Assembly (NCBI GenBank): GCA_003454065.1 | Contig: DMKZ01000035.1 | Location: 1 to 12,589, forward strand | Source of the DNA: Spirochaetaceae bacterium | GTDB taxonomy: Bacteria > Spirochaetota > Spirochaetia > Sphaerochaetales > Sphaerochaetaceae | Direction: 5' to 3' | Length of the DNA: 12,589 nt | Part shown: positions 7,010 through 12,589 of the stretch, one piece after another | Numbering within the stretch: position 1 is the first letter of the stretch | Layout: each line of letters starts with the position of its first letter | Made by a program: the position numbers and the translations under genes | Notes under the pieces: generated by a model | Database searches by the model: none | What the model saw: the letters and a program-made list of their open reading frames with translations, nothing else | Told to the model about the DNA's origin: nothing

Positions 7010-7016
7010 CCTCCTT
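7010..7016 (-). promoter_or_regulatory. Shine-Dalgarno of the lipoprotein gene, abutting the MITE
   Basis: AAGGAGG on the minus strand, 6 bases before the ATG (7003-7001). Its first two bases overlap the 4-bp target duplication (7015-7018) of the adjacent MITE-like element, so the insertion landed exactly at the upstream edge of this site. Confidence 0.75.
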
Positions 7017-7018
7017 AT

Positions 7019-7180
7019 GGGCGCTTCTAAAAACCTCAGAGCCCGATTTCGCCTGATGCCTTTCGGGTCTGAAAACCGTCGGGAATCAGCAAAATATGAC
7101 AGTATTCCGCTGGTTTACGGCGATTTTCCGCCTCTGAAATCCGCAGGCGCTCTCTGGGCAGCAGGTTTTTAGAAGTGCCC
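7019..7180 (+). mobile_element. MITE-like element, copy 1
   Basis: A 162-bp non-coding element. Its ends, GGGCGCTTCTAAAAACCT (7019-7036) and AGGTTTTTAGAAGTGCCC (7163-7180), are inverted repeats matching at 17 of 18 positions. It is flanked by a direct TTAT duplication (7015-7018 and 7181-7184). Most of its length is repeated at 8028-8190 in the same orientation. Inner hairpins are possible: CAGAGCCCGA with TTCGGGTCTG, and AATCAGC (7084-7090) with GCTGGTT (7109-7115). No transposase frame lies inside, so it would need an enzyme supplied elsewhere. The IS1595-type ends at 2671-3412 are different, so that element is not its obvious parent. Confidence 0.78.
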
Positions 7181-7198
7181 TTATCATATTATTAGTAT

Positions 7199-7623
7199 AT
7201 GGGGCGATGTGGAAAAAAGCAAGGAAACGATGGCGGTGCTGGTGGAAAAGGCGGCAGCATCGGGAAATTGTTCGCCTTGCTATGCGTGCAGTCGAGCTTT
7301 GACAAGATATACGGCTATATTCTCGAAAACAGTAAAGAGCTGTCGGCGGAATTGTTCAAGAATCTTATCGATGAGGATTTTCAGCTTTACAAGGACATGT
7401 TTGCCGACAAGGACGAGAGACGTCGTTGCGCGCTTTTCTTCAAGGACTTCTACGAATTGCTGGATGATAATCATGACGGAGCTGATTCGACATACAGGAG
7501 AATTTATTAAGGGCAAAGCATACGGAAGTGTTGTTTTATCCGATATCAAGGATGAAATCGGACATGTAATTGATGTTACTCCAAATTATCATCTTCAGGA
7601 CAGAAGGAGAATAATGGAGCAAA
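7199..7623 (+). pseudogene. unidentified broken coding region upstream of ATPase relic C
   Basis: No single frame explains this stretch. The most protein-like path starts at GTG 7209 (VEKSKETMAVLVEKAAASGN), passes to the frame reading FDKIYGYILENSKELS, AELFKNLIDEDFQLYKDM and ERRRCALFFKDFYELL (to about 7480), and returns to the first frame with ELIRHTGEFIKGKAYG, VLSDIKDEIGHVIDVT and NYHLQDRRRIMEQ up to the ATPase relic. That needs two frameshifts, which suggests a decayed gene or the fused remains of two. I do not recognise a family. It begins 18 bases after MITE copy 1, with no convincing ribosome binding site. It may be the degraded upstream part of the ATPase, but no Walker A motif is visible. 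Confidence 0.35.
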
Positions 7624-7950
7624 ATGCTCGAGAACGCAGTGTTTCTTCATCTTCGCAGGATGACGCAAAACATCTGGTATTACTCCGAGCCATCTTTCGA
7701 GTGTAATTTTCTCGTCGGAACGGACAATAAGCCTGAGACCGCCATACAGGTCTGCTACGAGCTGAACGAGGAAAATAGGGAAAGAGAGCTTAAAGGTTTG
7801 GCAGAGACTTGCAAAAGATTTAATCTGTCGAATGCGCTGGTGGTAACATTCGACCAGACCGATATTGCTTCTTATGATAGAATGATGGCGAAAATAATCG
7901 ATTCGAAGTCGTTTTTCGTTTCTTCACTTGAGGTTTTCCTAAACAGCTGA
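7624..7950 (+). pseudogene. C-terminal fragment of a DUF4143-type ATPase (relic C)
   Basis: A 108-aa frame starting MLENAVFLHLRRM and continuing IWYYSEPSFECNFLV, ETAIQVCYELNEENRERELK and ALVVTFDQTD. This is the conserved C-terminal nuclease-like domain of another subgroup of DUF4143 ATPases, where LENAVFLxLRR, the E(C)DFLV acidic pair and QVCYEL are recurrent. The AAA core expected upstream (about 300 residues with Walker A and B) is absent, and the upstream sequence is in another frame. It ends in a normal TGA at 7948-7950. It lies between the two MITE-like copies. Calling it a relic rests on its length and the lack of an N-terminus; expression as a stand-alone domain cannot be excluded. Confidence 0.68.
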
Positions 7951-8027
7951 TTTGTCAGGGCATATAATTTCGCTGTATCTTCATATGATACTGTGCCGGT
8001 ATTATCATTATGCTACGGCTGCATAAA

Positions 8028-8190
8028 GGACGCTTCTAAAAACCTCAGAGCCCGATTTCGCCTGATGCCTTTCGGGTCTGAAAACCGCCGGAAATCAGTG
8101 AAATACAACAGTATTACGTTGATTTCCGACAATCTTCCGCCCCCGAAATTCACAGGCGCTCTCTGGGCAGCAGGTTTTTTAGAAGCGCCC
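8028..8190 (+). mobile_element. MITE-like element, copy 2
   Basis: A 163-bp copy in the same orientation as 7019-7180. Its left end reads GGACGCTTCTAAAAACCT (8028-8045) and its right end AGGTTTTTTAGAAGCGCCC (8172-8190, one extra T). A direct TAAA duplication flanks it (8024-8027 and 8191-8194). The inner stem is clearer than in copy 1: CGGAAATCA (8089-8097) pairs perfectly with TGATTTCCG, and GTG next to it pairs by wobble with CGT. The right-hand TAAA merges into the ribosome binding site AAAGGAGG of the next reading frame. Both ends keep the 4-bp duplication signature, so the element inserted by transposition. Confidence 0.78.
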
Positions 8191-8193
8191 TAA

Positions 8194-8199
8194 AGGAGG
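8194..8199 (+). promoter_or_regulatory. strong Shine-Dalgarno after MITE copy 2
   Basis: AGGAGG with a 9-base spacer to the ATG at 8209. It starts 3 bases beyond the right end of the MITE-like element and shares an A with its target duplication. It decides that translation begins at 8209 rather than at a downstream start lacking such a site. Confidence 0.65.
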
Positions 8200-8208
8200 C
8201 GACGGTTC

Positions 8209-8367
8209 ATGTGGCATAGGAAACAGGATGTGTCCAACAAGTACAAGGCGATGAGGAGGATGTATAAGGAATATGTGCCTACTGGATATTGCGCTCGGTA
8301 CGGAGGCGAAGCCTTTTCCGAAAGATTGCGATCAAGCCTTATATCTGTGGTTATAGACAGATGCTGA
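8209..8367 (+). CDS. small ORF (52 aa) with strong RBS; leader or 5' part of a frameshifted gene
   Basis: Begins MWHRKQDVSNKYKAMRRMYK behind a perfect AGGAGG and ends at TGA 8365-8367. The ATG at 8361 of the next frame overlaps this stop (ATGCTGA), an arrangement typical of translational coupling. Alternatively, the two frames were once one gene: the next frame is open from 8268 onward, so a one-base change between about 8268 and 8364 would join them into one protein of roughly 260 aa. The product is basic and has no recognisable domain. Confidence 0.45.
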   Translation: MWHRKQDVSNKYKAMRRMYKEYVPTGYCARYGGEAFSERLRSSLISVVIDRC

Positions 8368-9002
8368 CACCGATTCCAGCCATATCGAACAAGGAAGAGG
8401 GTTTGAAAGAAGCAGCGGAATGCGTAAGCGATTATATCCAGTTTTCCACGAAGGAGAAAAGATTCTGCGAAATTCAGAAGTTGCGTCTGCAGGATGATCA
8501 TCATGGCTATTATAGTCATCCAGCAAGTTCCGACGACTATCTTCTTAAAAATTATTTCCATGGCGACAGGACATATAAAAAGGGTTTGCTGAGGCTTCAT
8601 AAGATAACGCAGCGCGAATATGATTCTTTGTCCGAAGCGGCAAGGAGATGGTTCGATAGGGAAGTGCTATCATTTCTTGTTCAGCATGGCAGAAAATATG
8701 AAACGGTCGCATATAGCCCGCTCAGCAAAACAAACATGAGCATGCTGATGGAGATCCAGACGAAAATGCACGTCAAAGAGCGTTATATTCCCTTAGGCGA
8801 AAAAATCAGACACAATAACTATTTGGAAGATTGTTTGTATGGCGTCAGGCGTTATGGCATCAAGGTGATTCATGAATTCTTCCCTCACGATAATGAAAGA
8901 TGCTTCAAACAGAAGAAATACAGATGCACCAAAGGCTGCGGCAAGGCGAAGCAAATGGCAGACAGGCAAATGCTGTCTGAAATCATGGAAACCGAAGAGT
9001 AG
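8361..9002 (+). CDS. hypothetical protein, unrecognised
   Basis: A 213-aa frame from ATG 8361 ([18 protein letters not shown]); an in-frame TTG at 8289 would add 24 residues but has no ribosome binding site. The stop is TAG 9000-9002. The protein is charged and mostly helical in appearance, rich in Lys, Arg, His and Tyr ([35 protein letters not shown]), and ends with a short Cys/Lys-rich segment ([19 protein letters not shown]) that could be a small metal or nucleic-acid site. There are no membrane segments or signal peptide. I do not recognise the family. It probably depends for translation on the small ORF upstream, which sits directly behind MITE copy 2. The next relic begins right after its stop. 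Confidence 0.5.
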   Translation: MLTPIPAISNKEEGLKEAAECVSDYIQFSTKEKRFCEIQKLRLQDDHHGYYSHPASSDDYLLKNYFHGDRTYKKGLLRLHKITQREYDSLSEAARRWFDREVLSFLVQHGRKYETVAYSPLSKTNMSMLMEIQTKMHVKERYIPLGEKIRHNNYLEDCLYGVRRYGIKVIHEFFPHDNERCFKQKKYRCTKGCGKAKQMADRQMLSEIMETEE

Positions 9003-9003
9003 C

Positions 9004-9236
9004 CTTGGGAAAAAGTATATGGACGCAGGCCATATCCTCGAAAATGTCTTTTTTTTGGAGTTGCTGCATCGGGGGTATAAGGTTTCCGTTGGGAAAAACG
9101 GTGGGCTTGAAATTGATTTCGTGGCGCAAAAAACGGCAGGAACGCTTATGTTCAAGTAGCCGCATCAATAGGAGAGCCTACGACTTTGCAACGTGAAATA
9201 AGACCCCTGAAAAAGGATTTTTTTAAAGTTCTTTAA
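9004..9236 (+). pseudogene. C-terminal fragment of a DUF4143-type ATPase, frameshifted (relic D)
   Basis: Directly after the preceding stop, a frame reads [40 protein letters not shown] and AQKTAGTLM, which matches the C-terminal nuclease-like domain of DUF4143 ATPases (LENxVFLELLRRGYxVxVGK, then the ExDFV acidic motif). That frame stops at 9157-9159. A shift of one base near 9149 restores [20 protein letters not shown], the expected continuation, ending at TAA 9234-9236. No AAA domain is present. The subgroup looks like that of relic A, whose own C-terminus (YYQVSSSVLDEKTFEREISP) occupies the equivalent place. It is a dead fragment, cut at its N-terminal side where the hypothetical gene ends. 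Confidence 0.72.
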
Positions 9237-9245
9237 GGCATGTTT

Positions 9246-9273
9246 TTGTTTTGTTTCTCGAAAACAGTATAAT
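9246..9273 (+). promoter_or_regulatory. predicted sigma70-type promoter of the NRPS gene
   Basis: TTGTTT (9246-9251), a 16-base spacer and a perfect TATAAT (9268-9273). Transcription would start near 9280 and leave a leader of about 50 bases before the NRPS start. Confidence 0.5.
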
Positions 9274-9287
9274 CAAGTCGAAAACCA

Positions 9288-9298
9288 GACACTGTGTC
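9288..9298 (+). promoter_or_regulatory. palindrome in the NRPS leader, candidate operator
   Basis: GACACTGTGTC, a perfect 5-1-5 palindrome about 15 bases after the predicted -10 box and 30 bases before the start codon. It could bind a dimeric repressor, but it is short and may be chance. Confidence 0.25.
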
Positions 9299-9328
9299 GA
9301 ATCGATGCGGGTCTGCTGCAGGAGTATT

Positions 9329-12300
9329 ATGACGAGGGTTGCGAAAGATACGAATTGGGTTGCCATGTCCGTTTCCATGACAGAGCTTGGCGTTTACTTG
9401 GATTGGATTAAGGATTTATCGTCAACCGCATACGACATACCTTATTTGTTTGCGCTTCCGTCTGGAACGGACTTGAACAAATTGACGGATTCTCTGAACA
9501 AGGTTTTTCGTGCGCATAGGAATCTTTTGTCGCATTTTCGCGCCAATGCCGATGGCACCATTTCCCGCTTGGTTCCGAATTGCGATTCCAGCGAAATAGC
9601 AGTAGATATAAGCTATGACGATGGCGAACCGGATTTAAACAGGCTCGTGAAGCCATTTTCGGATTCCGAGGGCGATTTGTATCGCATTCATATCATCAGG
9701 AGCGCCGCCAAGTCGTATCTATTCATCCAAATGCATCATCTGGTTTTCGACGGCGCTTCCGCAATGGTCTTCATAAGGGATCTTAACCGGGCTTATGCCG
9801 GAGGTTCGCTGGAAGAAGAGAGCGTGACCGCCGGCATGTTTGCCGAAAAAGAGAGCGAGAGCCGCAAAAGCGAAGCATTTTTCGCCGCGCAAAGATGGTA
9901 TGACGATCTGCTTTCAGGGGTCGATAGCTCCAGCGAGCCGTATCATGACAAGGAGTGCGGAGAGCGAAGGGCTGCCTATGAATCGATTTCGCTGGATATG
10001 GATTCCAATCGGCTTCGGGATGTTGCTCGCAAACTTGGAATCAAAACCAGCACGTTTTTCACATGCGTCTTCGGGTATGTCCTCAGTCGTTTTTCGGGTT
10101 CCAAGGAAGCCTTGTTCGCTTCGATATGCGCAGGCCGTTTCCCTGAGGTTGCCAATGACATAGGGTTGTTTGTAAAGACGTTTCCCGTCTTGGAGCGCTT
10201 TGACGGGAACGAGCGAATTTCAGATCATATTAGAAAAACCGATGAGCAAATTGCCTGCCATAGGAAAAACGGCTTGTTCTCTTTTGCGGATGCTTGCTCG
10301 AAATACAATCTTTCGATTCCCGCTATGTTCGCATACCAGGGGGAAAACGAGTCCGAGGTCGATTTTCTCGGCGGCAAGACAGCCTTGAAATACATTCTTC
10401 CTGATAATCCTAGAAACGATCTTCTCGGGGAAGCCCTCAGCTGCAACGGGGAATACGTTTTCAGGTTATCATATCGAACCGATTTATACGAAAAAGGCAC
10501 TGCGGAAAGCTTTACGCAATGCTATAGGAAAATCGCGCATGAGTTCATGAGCAAGCTGGATGGGGGTTTTTCAGACGTCGATATGGCATCGGAAAGCCAA
10601 AGGCGCTTGCTCGACGCCTTTTTGCCTAAAAGCGAAGCGCAATCCGGTCCTAATGATATTATTACGCTTTTCAGGCAGCAGGCGCAGAAGCATCCTGATG
10701 CTGTTGCTTTGATAATCGGAGATGTCAAAAGGACCTATGCGGAGGTCGATTGTCTTTCGGATCGCATCGCAGGTTATCTTATCGGAAAAGGCATCGGACG
10801 CGGAAGCACGGTGTCCATCCTGATACATCGCAACGAATACATGGTCATAGCGTCGCTCGGCGCTCTGAAGTCGGGAGCCGGATACCAGCCTTTGGACCCT
10901 TCGTATCCGCCTGAAAGACTGCTTTTCATGGTGCAGGACGCTAAAGCAAGCATGGTGATAGCCGATGAGGATCTGACGCCCTTGATAAGCGGATATAAAG
11001 GGCAATTCCTGCTTACCAAGGACATTCCTTCTCTGCCGCCTTCTGACAAAAGCTTCAGCATCCCCGCAATTTGCGGGGACGACGTTTTCACGCTTCTTTA
11101 CACTTCGGGTTCTACCGGCGTTCCGAAGGGGGTTGTCTTGGAACATGGCAACTTGGCGAATTTTTGCAGGCATTACCAGAAAGAGTTCGGCATGGGAGTC
11201 GGAACGGTTAATGCTGCGTATGCCAGTTATGGATTCGATGCCAACATGATGGACATGTATCCTGCTCTCACTTGCGGCGGAACCGTTTGCGTGGTTCCGG
11301 AGGAGATCAGGCTGGATTTCCAGGCAATGGGCGAATATTACGAGAAGAACAACGTCGCGGTTTCCTTTTTGACGACTCAAGTGGGAAGGCAATTCGCAAC
11401 GTCTCCTTTCAGGCCGTCGTGTCTCAAGCATTTGATGGTAGGCGGCGAGAAGCTTGTTCCTTTGGCGCCGCCGGAAGGGCTGGATTTCAGAAACATATAC
11501 GGACCTACGGAATGCACGATATTCGTAACTTGCAAAGCCGTTGATAAGGAGTACTTGCGCATTCCGATAGGAAAGTCTTTCGCAGGGGCTGCCCTTTATG
11601 TCGTGGACGAATGCGGACGCAGGGTTCCGCCATGCGTTCCAGGCGAGCTTTGGATAGCGGGCAGGTGCGTAGGCAGGGGATATTTGAATCGTCCCGAACA
11701 GAATGAGAAGAGCTTTGCTAAGAATCCTTTTTCCAAAGAGGCCGGCTATGAACGCGTCTATCGCACCGGCGATGTCGTACGAATTCTGCCGAATGGCGAA
11801 ATAGATTTTCTCGGCAGGAACGATGGGCAGGTCAAGGTGCGCGGATTCAGAATCGAGCTTTCGGAAGTCGAGGGTGTAATTCGCGAATATCCTGGGATAA
11901 AGGATGCTTGCGTTCATGCTTGGGATATGGGCGAAGCCGGCAAGATGATAGCCGCTTATGTCGTGAGCGATGATAAGGTCGATGCGAAGGCGATCAGGTC
12001 TTTCATACTCGAGCGCAAACCGCCGTATATGGTTCCGGCATCGATTGCGCAGCTCGATAGCATACCTCTCAACCAGAACGGAAAAGTCAATCGCAGGATG
12101 CTTCCAAAGCCGTCGTCCGCTTCCGTTTCACAAGGTTCCGACATTGCAGCGAAGCGGGAGGACAATGTGCTTGAGGCGGAGCTGAAAAGAGCTATTTCCG
12201 AGATAACCGGCTCAGGCGATGTTCCTTATGATGTCCCGCTCGAATATGCAGGGCTTACGAGCATAGGCATGATACGCTTGTCTGCGTTCCTTTACAATAA

Positions 12301-12589
12301 GTTCGGAATAAGCCTTGGATCAAAGGAATTGAAAGGCAAGGGCCTGTTGGAGCTGGAGAACGAGGTCTTGAAGGCTTGGATGGAGTGCGGTGTTCAACCG
12401 CTTGCGGCGGATGGCGCTCGCGCCAAGGCCGATGTCTTCGAACCTTATCCTCTGAGCGCCGCGCAGCTTGGAATATACATGGAATGCATGAAAGAGCCGG
12501 AGAGCACGTCCTACAACATCCCTGTGGTATTGGAATTCGTCAAAGAGACGGACGCGGAAAAATTGGCGCAGGCGGTTGCTGCTGTGATT
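9329..12589 (+). CDS. non-ribosomal peptide synthetase, first module C-A-T plus start of second C domain (3' truncated)
   Basis: Open from ATG 9329 (AGGAG at 9320-9324) to the window edge: 1087 codons without a stop. Residues ~15-430 are a condensation domain with HHLVFDG (H136, H137, D141, G142) and IGLFVKT. Residues ~445-930 are an adenylation domain with all core motifs: GAGYQPLDPSYPPERL (A2), YTSGSTGVPKG (A3), FDANMMDMY (A4), NIYGPTE (A5), GELWIAGRCVGRGYL (A6), YRTGD (A7), GRNDGQVKVRGFRIE (A8), NGKVNR (A10; Lys919). A carrier domain follows with YAGLTSIGM; Ser978 would carry phosphopantetheine, in GLTS rather than the usual GGxS. A second C domain begins at ~1039 (YPLSAAQLGIYME). It would load and condense amino acids into a peptide in the cytoplasm. 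The by-eye specificity residues are D-A-M-F-M-G-I-I-F-K, perhaps a hydrophobic amino acid. Confidence 0.93.
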   Translation, partial: MTRVAKDTNWVAMSVSMTELGVYLDWIKDLSSTAYDIPYLFALPSGTDLNKLTDSLNKVFRAHRNLLSHFRANADGTISRLVPNCDSSEIAVDISYDDGEPDLNRLVKPFSDSEGDLYRIHIIRSAAKSYLFIQMHHLVFDGASAMVFIRDLNRAYAGGSLEEESVTAGMFAEKESESRKSEAFFAAQRWYDDLLSGVDSSSEPYHDKECGERRAAYESISLDMDSNRLRDVARKLGIKTSTFFTCVFGYVLSRFSGSKEALFASICAGRFPEVANDIGLFVKTFPVLERFDGNERISDHIRKTDEQIACHRKNGLFSFADACSKYNLSIPAMFAYQGENESEVDFLGGKTALKYILPDNPRNDLLGEALSCNGEYVFRLSYRTDLYEKGTAESFTQCYRKIAHEFMSKLDGGFSDVDMASESQRRLLDAFLPKSEAQSGPNDIITLFRQQAQKHPDAVALIIGDVKRTYAEVDCLSDRIAGYLIGKGIGRGSTVSILIHRNEYMVIASLGALKSGAGYQPLDPSYPPERLLFMVQDAKASMVIADEDLTPLISGYKGQFLLTKDIPSLPPSDKSFSIPAICGDDVFTLLYTSGSTGVPKGVVLEHGNLANFCRHYQKEFGMGVGTVNAAYASYGFDANMMDMYPALTCGGTVCVVPEEIRLDFQAMGEYYEKNNVAVSFLTTQVGRQFATSPFRPSCLKHLMVGGEKLVPLAPPEGLDFRNIYGPTECTIFVTCKAVDKEYLRIPIGKSFAGAALYVVDECGRRVPPCVPGELWIAGRCVGRGYLNRPEQNEKSFAKNPFSKEAGYERVYRTGDVVRILPNGEIDFLGRNDGQVKVRGFRIELSEVEGVIREYPGIKDACVHAWDMGEAGKMIAAYVVSDDKVDAKAIRSFILERKPPYMVPASIAQLDSIPLNQNGKVNRRMLPKPSSASVSQGSDIAAKREDNVLEAELKRAISEITGSGDVPYDVPLEYAGLTSIGMIRLSAFLYNKFGISLGSKELKGKGLLELENEVLKAWMECGVQPLAADGARAKADVFEPYPLSAAQLGIYMECMKEPESTSYNIPVVLEFVKETDAEKLAQAVAAVI

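Noticed and set aside
7993..8193. Plus-strand frame inside MITE copy 2, sharing peptide LRARFRLMPFGSENRR with a frame in copy 1
   Set aside because: The shared peptide comes only from the repeated non-coding element; the two frames diverge elsewhere, the inverted ends are translated through, and there is no ribosome binding site.
8872..9159. ORF starting at ATG 8872 as a full gene
   Set aside because: Its first ~44 codons overlap the hypothetical protein in another frame and look like noise; only the part from 9004 matches the ATPase family.
9222..9236. TTAAAG-TT-CTTTAA hairpin near relic D as terminator
   Set aside because: The loop is only 2 bases, the stem is all A/T except one pair, and no clean T-run follows directly.
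10571..11917. Long minus-strand open frame of 448 codons
   Set aside because: It lies antisense to the NRPS adenylation domain, whose core motifs are unmistakable; the reverse frame has low-quality composition and no domain.

Overview
The window reads as bacterial chromosome of about 45-50% GC. A lipoprotein with a clear lipobox, strong AGGAGG-type ribosome binding sites and near-consensus -35/-10 boxes argue against an archaeon. A BspA-type leucine-rich-repeat surface protein, several DUF4143-type ATPases, a PreA-like Fe-S flavoprotein and an NRPS fit an anaerobic, host-associated bacterium. My best guess is a gut or oral spirochaete near Treponema, but this is a low-confidence inference because no rRNA or marker gene is present.

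Layout. Positions 1-700 hold the C-terminal end of a leucine-rich-repeat surface protein. Positions 768-2570 form a compact plus-strand operon: a ClbS/DfsB-like (DUF1706) protein, an amidohydrolase_2 family metal-dependent hydrolase and a hot-dog acyl-CoA thioesterase, with a 4-base overlap and a 1-base gap between genes. Positions 2622-4995 hold two AAA/DUF4143 ATPase loci, both broken. The first keeps only its first 16 codons and its last ~60, with a decayed IS1595-family element (2671-3412) lying between the ends. The second is nearly full length but has a frameshift upstream of its Walker A motif; a -35/-10 pair followed by two tandem palindromes precedes it.

Positions 5035-7003 (minus strand) hold a two-gene operon: a small lipoprotein, then a PreA-like FMN/4x[4Fe-4S] oxidoreductase starting 1 base after the lipoprotein stop. 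Positions 7019-8190 are bounded by two copies of a ~162-bp MITE-like element with 18-bp inverted ends and 4-bp target duplications. Between them lie an unidentified broken coding region and a C-terminal ATPase fragment. Positions 8209-9002 hold an unrecognised protein preceded by a small overlapping ORF. Positions 9004-9236 are a fourth, frameshifted ATPase C-terminus. From 9329 to the right edge runs the first module (C-A-T, then the start of a second C domain) of a non-ribosomal peptide synthetase with its own likely promoter.

The middle of the window is a decay zone of ATPase relics and small mobile elements between intact genes. The most unusual things are the MITE-like pair (inserted just upstream of Shine-Dalgarno sequences, with a hairpin kept by compensating changes), the stripped-down dihydropyrimidine-dehydrogenase-like protein, and the NRPS start.
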